Assembly (NCBI GenBank): GCA_946555465.1
Contig: CAMNST010000003.1
Span: 1 to 64,000 of the forward strand
Origin: an uncultured Clostridia bacterium
Lineage (GTDB): Bacteria > Bacillota > Clostridia > Oscillospirales > Acutalibacteraceae
DNA: 64,000 nucleotides
Direction: 5' to 3'
Shown here piece by piece: positions 45,049-53,583 of the stretch. The notes under the pieces are model-generated. The model was not told where the DNA came from, did no database searches, and worked only from the letters and a program-made list of their open reading frames with translations. Numbering within the stretch: the stretch's first letter is position 1; each line of letters opens with the position of its first letter. A program made the position numbers and the translations under genes.

Positions 45049-48000
45049 ATGACACATTCTTTTAGACCGCAGAAAAAGTTAATTAGTCTTGTGCTGGCAG
45101 TTCTGATTGCTTTTACGGGAATTCTGCCGGCTGCTTCTGCTTTTGCCGCAAACGGTGTGGAAGGCTATTATGATATTGAACTTTTTTATAAAGACAGCAA
45201 TACAATAGTTCCCACATACATTGATGATACGGCAGCGGAAAAAGAGACGTATATTGAGTATATGGTTGAGGGTGAAGAACTGAACCTTACCTATAAACTC
45301 ATTGATACCGAAATGCCGGATAACGGCTATATTAAATGGTATAGTGAAACACCGACTCTTGTTGATGTTACACAGGAGGGTGTTGTTAAAGCGTTTGACT
45401 CATCAAAAGGTGCCGTTATCCACACATGGATTGATAACGAAGTAAAGACAATTCCGCTTGTCGGTTCAATTATGGCAAAGGCAATCGAAAAAGCACTTTT
45501 CAACGAATATGTTGATGTTGATACAATGGATACGCAGGCAATCATTGAAATCGTTGAGGGACTGTTCGGTTCCGATTCTCCTCTTGCCAAATGGGTTGAG
45601 TCGTATAAAGGAGAACTTATTGATTCGTTAAGATATTATCTTGATAATATCAATTCAAACATTCATGTTCAGTTATTTGCTGCTGACGGAACACTTCTTG
45701 ATGATGACTATGTTCAGATATGTGTTTTGAAAAATGAGGAATGGTATGCAAATTTTCTTCCTAACGGAACACATATTACAAATAAATCTCAGATAAATAC
45801 TACTGTAGCAAAAGGCTCTACCGTTCAGATTTATGCAGTTACTACCCCTGTAAGACTCAAATACGGCGTTATATATTCCGTAAAGAGTTCGTCAATTTTT
45901 GATAAAGGTAAGGTTGTTGCAACTGTTGATGACAGCGGTCTTGTAACCTTTAAAAATACCGGTACGGTAACCATTATGGTATCTCCCGATACAGAGCAGA
46001 TTATACAGGGGATACTGGAACTTGTTAATTACATTTATAAATTAGAGAATACCGGCACGATTAATACGGACAAGGTGGCCGATATACTTATCAAATATGT
46101 AGGTTTGGATATCAACCGAACGGTTCTCGCCGCAATTCTTGATGTGTGTTTTGCAATAAAGGATATTGTCGGTGATGCTGCTGACCCGGTTCAGTTGACA
46201 GCAACTGCTATTGAAATTATCAGTAACCTCGTTCTTCAGTTTGTGTATAATGATACAATAACTTTCAATGTTGTTGAAGCACAGCCTCTGACCGATTTCC
46301 AGATTGAAGGTGCAAATACCGTTAAAGAAGGTTCGCAGATACAACTTGAAATAACCAATATTGTTCCTGAAGTAGGTGACACAAGTGATATCACATGGTC
46401 ATCTTCCGATCCGTCAATCGCAAGTGTTGACCCTGTTACCGGTGTTATTACGGGCCGTGATGCAGGCAGAGCATTGTCACAACAGCAATGTACGATTTAT
46501 GCAACTTCTGCCGCAAACAATGTTCAGAAATCCTATGTGATTACCGTAACGGGTAAGGCGGGTAAAAACTATCTTTCCGATGTTGAAATTCAGGGACCGC
46601 AGATGCTGCAGATGGGTGACGAAGCCGACTACAGTTATTCCGTATTCCCCAAGCGTACTGCCGAGTCAGACAGCCTTTATATAAGTTGGGGTATTCAGAA
46701 TGGCGTTGATGAAGAAGAAAATCCGATATATATCTGGGCAGACAGCGAAACCCCTGCAGATAACGGCATAGGTGTTATTGATTCTTCTGGTCATTATACT
46801 GCTTATGGCGGCGGTGAATGCACAATCGCAGTTAAGGCAACAACGGGATATTATATTTCAAACGGTTCTTTTTATGAAGTTTCCTCATTTATCGGTACGC
46901 TTGATGTGAAAAACGGTATTCCGATTGATGATATTACGATTAACGTTTCCAAAGCAACGGGCATAGCATCAAGTCTTAAACAGCCTGTTACCGTAAATAT
47001 AAATGGTGAAGATTATACTTATGTAACCGTTAAAGCGGGAACACAGTATGCCGGTCTGGGCGCGGTTGTTGATGCCGTAATTACACCTGCAGATGCATCA
47101 AACCAGAATTTAAGATGGGTTGTTGATAACGGATATTATAATTATAAAGACAATATTTCGGAGGATACCCATTCTGTAACCGTAAAACAGAATGTCGGCC
47201 ACGAAACCGCGGATACCTTTAATGTTTATGCTGTTTCGGAAGACGGCAGAGTAAAATCAAACACAATTACAGTCTGCGTTGCAAAAAATGACGCATCATC
47301 AAATACGATACTGAATAAACCGATTGAACTTGTTAACGGTTATCAGACTGAAGCAGTTCATAAAATTGATTTTGATAAATCTACCGACGGAACGTATTCT
47401 GCCTGCTACAAGTGCAACTGGTATTCAAGCGATGAATCCGTATTTACGGTTCAGGCTAAAAACAACGATAACCGCGATGCTGTGATAACAGGTGTAGATG
47501 TCGGTGTGGCAACGCTTTACTGCGTATCGGCAGACAGCGGCAAGATGGATACCTGTCAGGTTACGGTTTATCCCGATAAGGACAGGCTGAGAAGTATTGT
47601 TAACCTTTGCGATAAAACGGTTGTAAAAAGAACAAAAGACAACAAAACACTTTATAAAGACTATATGAACAAACTGGATTTGGCATATTATGTTCTTTAT
47701 GATGAGCCGCTTGCATCACAGACCACTTGTGATACTTATGCAAATGAACTTCTTTATGCATTCTATAAACTTGGCGGATTTGTAGGTATCGCCGGGCTTG
47801 ATATTCTTGCAACAGGCAAAAAGCCGCTTGAAAGCGACTATGTATCTGTTAAAGTCGGTTCAACAACAAACTATACAAAATACAGTTACGATTTTGATTA
47901 TGAAATTTATCCTGCAAATTCAATGTACAGCAGTATAAAATGGACCTCTTCAAATCCTGACATAATAACTGTTGACCAGAACGGAAAATGCAAACCGGTA

Positions 48001-51000
48001 AATAATGACCCGTGTGCAGCAAAAATTACCTGTACGGTAACAGACTATATGGGAACCGAAATCTCCGAAAGTGCTTACATTGCGTTTGCAAGGAATCAGG
48101 TTACGGGTGTTACGCTTGATAAGACTGAAATTATCGGCGGTAACATCGGTGAAACACAGACGCTCAAAGCAACTGTTCTGCCAAATTCAATAACAGGCGG
48201 TGCAAACTGCAAAGATGTTTTCTGGTCATCAAGTGATGAAAGTATTGCAACGGTTGATCAGAATGGCGTTGTATCTTTCCTCAGAGGCGGCGACTGCCTG
48301 ATTTACTGCACAACTTTTGACGGCGGCTATGCAGCACAGTGCAGTGTAAATGTTGTTACAAACTATAAAAACCTTCAGAATCTTATAAATCAATATAATG
48401 ATTTGTCACTTAATTCCGTAAACTATTATCCTGATTCTTGGGGAGAGTTTACCAATAAAATGACGGCTGCCCAGGATATGATAAACCGCGGCGGTTATTC
48501 ACAGGATGAAGTTGACAAGATGTATTCTGAACTTGAAAATTCATATAAATCACTCCAAAAATATAATTATCTTCAGAAAATTGAACTTTATCTTGACGGT
48601 GAGGCAACAAAAGAATTCTACCAGTATGACCTCAGTCTTCTTTCAGAGGGCATCAGTTACAAAAATGCAAACCTGAATCTCAATGTTCGCCTTTATCCGA
48701 ATAATGCATCATATAAAGATGTTAAATGGGAATCTTCCACAACAAATATTTCGGTAACTTCCGACGGTGTCTGCTCACCGACTGTCAACGAAAGTTGCTA
48801 CGGAATGATTACCTGTACCGTTTCCGACCACTACGGAAATGTGTTTACAGATTCTGTATGGGTTTCATTCTCTTATGTGCCGGTAACAGCACTCGTTCTT
48901 TCGAAAGATAATATTTCCGGACCTATCGGAGAAACCTGCCAACTTGCCTGCACGGTTGAACCTACCGGTTCGTCGCTTCTTCATATTGCTGCTGCAAGTA
49001 TTCAGGATTATTTCTGGGAATCAGATGACGAGAATATTGCAACGGTTGATGAAACCGGTCTTGTAACATTTGTAAATGCCGGTTCAACAATCGTAAGAGC
49101 CGTTTCGTACGACGGCGGTATAACAGGTGAATGTATTGTTTCAAGTGAAGGCGACAGAAGTCTTCTTAAAAAGGCACTTGATGATTACAAAGATATTGAT
49201 TATACCCAGTATGAGTATAACTGCGGTGTTGCATTCAGAGAAGCATATGCCGCTGCCGAAGAGGCGCTTGTTGACAGAACCCTTTCTCAGGACCAGATAG
49301 ATGAAGCAGCAGGTAATCTGATGAATGCATATGCATCCATGATTGAAAATCCTTATATTAAAACAGAATCCATAACGCTTAAATATTCAAATATCAAGAG
49401 AGATTTGGCTAATAAGAAAACAACGGTTGCAAGCGGTGTGGTTTCATCTTCAGATGCACTTTCTATCGATCTTTCTTCAAAATATTCAAATTATAATAAT
49501 TATAATGATTCCACAATAACCGCAGAACCTTATCCGTCAAATGCAATGTACAAGTCAATTACATGGAGTGTTGATGATTCTTCGCAGATGGATAAGCCAA
49601 GCATTGATAATTCTAAAATAACCCTTACTCCGAAAGAAAGAAATGACGGAGCATGGGCAAAGATAACCGTAAAAATTGTTGACCATTATGACAGAGAAAT
49701 TTCAAGAACCATTTATGTTTCCATGTCAGACAAGGTTTGCAGCGGTTTTGATATTACTGACGGCACACAGACGCTCTATGCAACTGCTGAGCCGAAGCAG
49801 TTGGCATACACCGTTTCGGGCTCACCTGAATTTTCAACTGTTTTCTGGTCTTCATCAGATGAAAATGTTGTAACGGTTGATGCAAACGGTATTGTAACTC
49901 TGGTCGATAAGGGTACTGCAGAAATAACGGGTAAAACGCTTGACGGCGGTTACAGTGATACGGTTACCATTCAGGTTTTAACCGACTTTACCACTCTTGC
50001 ATCAAAGAACAGTGAGTATAACCATCTGATTGAAAATGTTAAAGACAGTTATACATATACCGAAGATTCACTGAAAGCACTTACCGTTTGCGTTGCAGAA
50101 GCAACAACAATGGTAAATGAAGGAAAAGCAACGCAGGCAGAAGTGAATGCTATGGTTGAAAAACTGGATGCGGCTTATCATTCACTTATTGATTATGTTC
50201 CGGTTAACAGCATTAAACTTACAGCCTACGAAGAAGATAACGTAAACGTAACGGTTGTTAAAGAAGGTTTCATACGCAGCACAAATGCTCTTCTCAATGG
50301 CAAATACGTTCAGTTGTCACCGGTGTTCAATAATGAAAATGCGGTTTACACTTCAATTAATTGGGAGTGCTCAGGCAACAATAATATAACAGTTGACCAA
50401 AACGGTCTTGTTACAAATAAATCAGCACAGGCAGGTGTTGCAAAAGTAACCTGCACCGTAACAAATATCAATAACGAAACGTATTCTGCAGAATGCTATG
50501 TTTCTTTTGTAAGATACGGTGCAACAGGTGTAAGTTTCAGTGACGAAAAAGTTTTCGGCGCACCGTCGCAGACAGTTACACTTTCACCAACGGTTACCAA
50601 TACAAATAATTCAAATCTTGCCAGTGCAACTGTAAGACTCTGTGATTACACATCAAGTGATGAAAACATAGCAACAGTTGATGAAAACGGTGTTGTAACC
50701 TTTATTTCTCAGGGTTCTGCAACAATTACTGCAACAACCCGCGACGGCGGTTACACAGCAACAATTATTGCGTATACCACATGGGATACAACCGCACTTA
50801 AAGCAGCAATAGACGAGGCGGCAGCAATAGACTATATGGATTATGCCTATGAATACGGAACTGCTTTTAAAACGGTTTATGATAACGCCCTTGAAGTTTA
50901 TGCAAATGTTTATGCAACCCAGGAAGAAATAGACACAGCCTGCGAGGTTCTTATCCTTGCCAAGAATAATCTTGAAGGACATGAATTTATTTCCCCTGTC

Positions 51001-51618
51001 ATTTCAGTAAAGCAGAATGGTGAAGTTGTTGAAAACGACGGAATTGTTCTTGTTGATGATAACAATGTTGCTGTTCTTGATATTGCACTCAATGACGGTG
51101 CAATGGTTAAGTCTGTTTCCTGGTCGGTATCTGCTTCAACGGGTGCAGATGCGGTTGTAAACGACAGCAATCAACTTGTGATTACCAAAACAGCAGACGA
51201 GGCAGATGTAACTGTTGCAATAACCGCTGTTGATGATTACGACAGAGAAGTAACTGCCGAATACAGTTTCAAAGTTTTATATCAGGTTGTAAATGTCGAA
51301 TCAATTATTCTTACAGCAGACGGCGAGGAACTTGCCGACGGTCAGAAAATTGTGCGTTCCTGCGGCGGCACATATACGAAATACAGCCCGATTACCATCG
51401 GTTATATTGCCGTTCCGGGCAATGCAAACGCTATTGCGGATGTAACATACACCTCATCGGCAGCAACTTATGTTACCGTTGACAAAAACGGTGTTATTGA
51501 ACTTACAACAGGCGGAAAACTGCGTTCTTCAAATAATGCCAATATCACCTGCACGGTAACAAACAGCGACGGTACTACGGTATCAAAAACAGTTAATGTT
51601 ACAATAACAAGAGCATAG
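45049..51618 (+). CDS. Giant secreted protein with Ig-like (BIG2) and FIVAR repeats
   Basis: 2189 residues with a signal peptide (basic FRPQKK, hydrophobic to about residue 35, AFAANG cut). Residues 40-400 are unrecognised; a BIG2 domain starts near 415. Five helical FIVAR-like modules begin near 842, 1108, 1371, 1649 and 1916, a period of about 270, each later one preceded by a BIG2 end of the type SSDENIATVDENGVVTF...DGGY. A last Ig-like part ends the chain with no LPXTG, SLH or dockerin anchor. It is probably a stalk or adhesin. GGGAGGAG supports ATG 45049; codons are uniform with neighbours. Confidence 0.85.
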   Translation: MTHSFRPQKKLISLVLAVLIAFTGILPAASAFAANGVEGYYDIELFYKDSNTIVPTYIDDTAAEKETYIEYMVEGEELNLTYKLIDTEMPDNGYIKWYSETPTLVDVTQEGVVKAFDSSKGAVIHTWIDNEVKTIPLVGSIMAKAIEKALFNEYVDVDTMDTQAIIEIVEGLFGSDSPLAKWVESYKGELIDSLRYYLDNINSNIHVQLFAADGTLLDDDYVQICVLKNEEWYANFLPNGTHITNKSQINTTVAKGSTVQIYAVTTPVRLKYGVIYSVKSSSIFDKGKVVATVDDSGLVTFKNTGTVTIMVSPDTEQIIQGILELVNYIYKLENTGTINTDKVADILIKYVGLDINRTVLAAILDVCFAIKDIVGDAADPVQLTATAIEIISNLVLQFVYNDTITFNVVEAQPLTDFQIEGANTVKEGSQIQLEITNIVPEVGDTSDITWSSSDPSIASVDPVTGVITGRDAGRALSQQQCTIYATSAANNVQKSYVITVTGKAGKNYLSDVEIQGPQMLQMGDEADYSYSVFPKRTAESDSLYISWGIQNGVDEEENPIYIWADSETPADNGIGVIDSSGHYTAYGGGECTIAVKATTGYYISNGSFYEVSSFIGTLDVKNGIPIDDITINVSKATGIASSLKQPVTVNINGEDYTYVTVKAGTQYAGLGAVVDAVITPADASNQNLRWVVDNGYYNYKDNISEDTHSVTVKQNVGHETADTFNVYAVSEDGRVKSNTITVCVAKNDASSNTILNKPIELVNGYQTEAVHKIDFDKSTDGTYSACYKCNWYSSDESVFTVQAKNNDNRDAVITGVDVGVATLYCVSADSGKMDTCQVTVYPDKDRLRSIVNLCDKTVVKRTKDNKTLYKDYMNKLDLAYYVLYDEPLASQTTCDTYANELLYAFYKLGGFVGIAGLDILATGKKPLESDYVSVKVGSTTNYTKYSYDFDYEIYPANSMYSSIKWTSSNPDIITVDQNGKCKPVNNDPCAAKITCTVTDYMGTEISESAYIAFARNQVTGVTLDKTEIIGGNIGETQTLKATVLPNSITGGANCKDVFWSSSDESIATVDQNGVVSFLRGGDCLIYCTTFDGGYAAQCSVNVVTNYKNLQNLINQYNDLSLNSVNYYPDSWGEFTNKMTAAQDMINRGGYSQDEVDKMYSELENSYKSLQKYNYLQKIELYLDGEATKEFYQYDLSLLSEGISYKNANLNLNVRLYPNNASYKDVKWESSTTNISVTSDGVCSPTVNESCYGMITCTVSDHYGNVFTDSVWVSFSYVPVTALVLSKDNISGPIGETCQLACTVEPTGSSLLHIAAASIQDYFWESDDENIATVDETGLVTFVNAGSTIVRAVSYDGGITGECIVSSEGDRSLLKKALDDYKDIDYTQYEYNCGVAFREAYAAAEEALVDRTLSQDQIDEAAGNLMNAYASMIENPYIKTESITLKYSNIKRDLANKKTTVASGVVSSSDALSIDLSSKYSNYNNYNDSTITAEPYPSNAMYKSITWSVDDSSQMDKPSIDNSKITLTPKERNDGAWAKITVKIVDHYDREISRTIYVSMSDKVCSGFDITDGTQTLYATAEPKQLAYTVSGSPEFSTVFWSSSDENVVTVDANGIVTLVDKGTAEITGKTLDGGYSDTVTIQVLTDFTTLASKNSEYNHLIENVKDSYTYTEDSLKALTVCVAEATTMVNEGKATQAEVNAMVEKLDAAYHSLIDYVPVNSIKLTAYEEDNVNVTVVKEGFIRSTNALLNGKYVQLSPVFNNENAVYTSINWECSGNNNITVDQNGLVTNKSAQAGVAKVTCTVTNINNETYSAECYVSFVRYGATGVSFSDEKVFGAPSQTVTLSPTVTNTNNSNLASATVRLCDYTSSDENIATVDENGVVTFISQGSATITATTRDGGYTATIIAYTTWDTTALKAAIDEAAAIDYMDYAYEYGTAFKTVYDNALEVYANVYATQEEIDTACEVLILAKNNLEGHEFISPVISVKQNGEVVENDGIVLVDDNNVAVLDIALNDGAMVKSVSWSVSASTGADAVVNDSNQLVITKTADEADVTVAITAVDDYDREVTAEYSFKVLYQVVNVESIILTADGEELADGQKIVRSCGGTYTKYSPITIGYIAVPGNANAIADVTYTSSAATYVTVDKNGVIELTTGGKLRSSNNANITCTVTNSDGTTVSKTVNVTITRA

Positions 51619-51628
51619 GAGGGGTAAA

Positions 51629-52972
51629 ATGAACAAATCAATAAAAAAATCTTTATCTCTTTTCCTTGCGCTTGTTATTGCGTCATCCATGCTTTGTGCA
51701 GAAACGATTGTGTTCGGTGAAAATCTCATTGCAATAAATGAAACAAATTTCAGTGACCCGGTATTCAGAGATGTTTTATCAGAGTATTATGATACTGAAC
51801 CGGGTACACCGGGATTTCTCAGTGAAAGCGAAAGAAGCCAGTATGACGGCGTTATGGCGCTTTCGGGCAGAGTAAAAGGCAGAAAAATCAAATCGCTTGA
51901 CGGAATAGAATTTTTTGCCGATTATTTAACAAATCTTTACTGCGGCGGTATCGGTATTGAAGAATTTGACCCGTCGTCGCTTGTTAATCTGACAGAACTT
52001 ACCTGTGAGGGCAATGATTTGATAAGTCTTGATGTTTCTGCTCTTAAAAGCCTTGTTTCTCTCAACTGCAGCGGCAACGAACTCGAAACGATTGTTCTCG
52101 GTAATTTGCCGTCACTTGTAAAAGTTCATTGCTATGCAAACTTTTTAACCGAAATTGATACATCGGGTCTTGCTAATCTTACAGATTTTCGCTGTGACCA
52201 GAACCAACTGGCTTCCCTCGATGTTTCAAATAATACAAAACTGACTGCTTTTAACTGTTCCGATAACTGTATTTCAAAACTTGATTTAAGTTCAAATGCG
52301 TCACTCGGCACGGTTACCGATTATATGATTGGCGAACAGATAATAAGCGAAGAAGCATCGGCTTATCTCAGCACAATTTATGTTGATTTTGCAAAGTATA
52401 ATCTTGATCCTGAAAAACTTGTAAAATGTTCTCTTGAAGATTATGGAGACGGTTCCGGTTTTGACGGCGAAAAGTTTGTTTCGTTTGATGTTTCGCAGAT
52501 GGATAACGGCTTTGATTATTACTATGATGTAAATCTTCCCGGCAGTGAATATATGCAGGTTACGGTTGAGGTTCAAAGAGATTTTTATCAGGTTAATTTC
52601 TATAATGATTCTGATATGACGCAGTTAATCACAAAGTCTTTTACAGATGAAAGCGGCACGGTTATGGTGCCGAACGTTACCGATATTCCTCAGTGCAAAG
52701 CCTTTGATAAATGGAGCAGTGATGTCAGCCATGTAACATCTGATATGAATGTTTACAGCATCCTGAAAGATGCACATTCATATGCGCTTACCGCGTTTGA
52801 CGGCGATATTGCCACGGTTACATGCAGCACCTGCGGCAATCATTTTACGCTTTCGTTTAAAGCGGCAATAAATGCCCAATCGGGTGACAGTAATTACAGC
52901 CCTTATCTTGATGTTGTTTCTGATGGATATATAAACGCAAAAGACTATGCAAAACTCACCAAAATGTTTTAA
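51629..52972 (+). CDS. Secreted leucine-rich repeat protein with dockerin-like end
   Basis: 447 residues: signal peptide (1-24, LSLFLALVIASSMLCA), about six internalin-like leucine-rich repeats (residues 85-215, LTELTCEGNDLISLDVSAL pattern), a beta region similar to the InlB B-repeat (about 310-365), a small CSTCG zinc-like knuckle, and a final segment with NYSPYLDVVSDGYINAKDYAKL that fits half of a dockerin-type Ca loop. It lies 10 bp after the giant gene, so the two are likely made together and may form one surface structure. Confidence 0.8.
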   Translation: MNKSIKKSLSLFLALVIASSMLCAETIVFGENLIAINETNFSDPVFRDVLSEYYDTEPGTPGFLSESERSQYDGVMALSGRVKGRKIKSLDGIEFFADYLTNLYCGGIGIEEFDPSSLVNLTELTCEGNDLISLDVSALKSLVSLNCSGNELETIVLGNLPSLVKVHCYANFLTEIDTSGLANLTDFRCDQNQLASLDVSNNTKLTAFNCSDNCISKLDLSSNASLGTVTDYMIGEQIISEEASAYLSTIYVDFAKYNLDPEKLVKCSLEDYGDGSGFDGEKFVSFDVSQMDNGFDYYYDVNLPGSEYMQVTVEVQRDFYQVNFYNDSDMTQLITKSFTDESGTVMVPNVTDIPQCKAFDKWSSDVSHVTSDMNVYSILKDAHSYALTAFDGDIATVTCSTCGNHFTLSFKAAINAQSGDSNYSPYLDVVSDGYINAKDYAKLTKMF

Positions 52973-52982
52973 ACATAAATAA

Positions 52983-53018
52983 AATGCTGCCCGGTTTTTC
53001 CGGGCAGCATTCTTTTTG
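52983..53018. terminator. Bidirectional terminator
   Basis: A perfect 12-bp stem (52983-52994 with 53000-53011) between convergent genes; T run on the plus strand (53014-53018), AAAA before it for the minus strand. Confidence 0.85.
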
Positions 53019-53019
53019 C

Positions 53020-53295
53020 CTATTTTTTCAGCATATTCTGCATCTGTTTGCTGCATTGGTCAGATAGTTCGCTCAGTTCTTCTGAATAATCAAATGCTTC
53101 GCTGATTGCCGTGCAGAGCAGGTCGTACTCCCTGTTTTTATATGCCTCCAGTTCCACACAGCGCTCCTCAAGAATCCGCAGCAATGCAACTTTGTTTGTC
53201 AGTTTGTACAGACTGTCGTTCAGCCGGTTGTGCAGTTTGAAAAACTCATGCAAATCCTTGTCCTCAATATTGTATACAGTTCTTTCTTCAGCCAT
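53020..53295 (-). CDS. Small coiled-coil protein behind structured RNA C
   Basis: 91 residues, highly charged and helical throughout (LHEFFKLHNRLNDSLYKLTNK, ILEERCVELEAYKNREYDLL, FDYSEELSELSDQC), with no signal peptide or membrane helix and three Cys. No family is recognised. The ATG at 53295 has GGGGG 7-12 bases before it; a longer frame to 53361 would run through the RNA terminator and lacks a site. Its start lies 21 bases after the terminator of RNA copy C, so expression may depend on read-through. Confidence 0.65.
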   Translation of the reverse strand: MAEERTVYNIEDKDLHEFFKLHNRLNDSLYKLTNKVALLRILEERCVELEAYKNREYDLLCTAISEAFDYSEELSELSDQCSKQMQNMLKK

Positions 53296-53315
53296 TTTTA
53301 TGACCCCCTTAAAAT

Positions 53316-53517
53316 AAAAAATGCGCAGCCGAAGCCACGCACAAAAAACGCATTGCTCCAACTGTCGCTAAACTCAATGAATACTTTTCGTTTAAAAGTA
53401 TGCAAATAAGAAGCATGCGTTTTTATCAGAAGATAAAAAATACATACCTATAAACGAAAAATTTTATTCAGTTGAGTTTAGCAAAATCATTATATCACAA
53501 ATAGGAATATTAGTCAA
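53316..53517 (-). ncRNA. Structured RNA unit, copy C (unknown family)
   Basis: Promoter on the minus strand: TTGACT (53512-53517), 17 bases, TGA-TATAAT (53489-53494). Stem 1 pairs 53465-53482 with 53367-53383 (17 pairs, one bulge). Stem 2 pairs TTTTCGTTTA with TAAACGAAAA, then GTATG with CATAC. The apical TTTTTTATC/GATAAAAA hairpin and CATGCTTCTTATTT strand follow copies A and B. GACAGTTGGAG is shared with copy A. The terminator (53322-53341) has a UUCG loop and six T; GTTGGAGC can pair with GCTTCGGC to exclude it. It leads into the small protein gene at 53295. Confidence 0.8.
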
Positions 53518-53528
53518 TAAATGAATAA

Positions 53529-53554
53529 CCCGACTGAAAAATTTTTCAGCCGGG
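53529..53554 (-). terminator. Terminator of the P-type ATPase operon
   Basis: A 13-bp stem with one pair that is G-U on the minus-strand RNA but A-C on the plus (53529-53541 with 53542-53554), showing it serves the minus strand. It lies 12 bases upstream of the RNA C promoter. Confidence 0.7.
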
Positions 53555-53583
53555 CTGTATTTGTTTTGTTTATTAACCTGCAT

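Noticed and set aside
45049-51618. Recent tandem DNA duplication inside the giant gene
   Set aside because: The FIVAR/Ig units share protein pattern but their DNA has diverged strongly, so no recent copying is seen.
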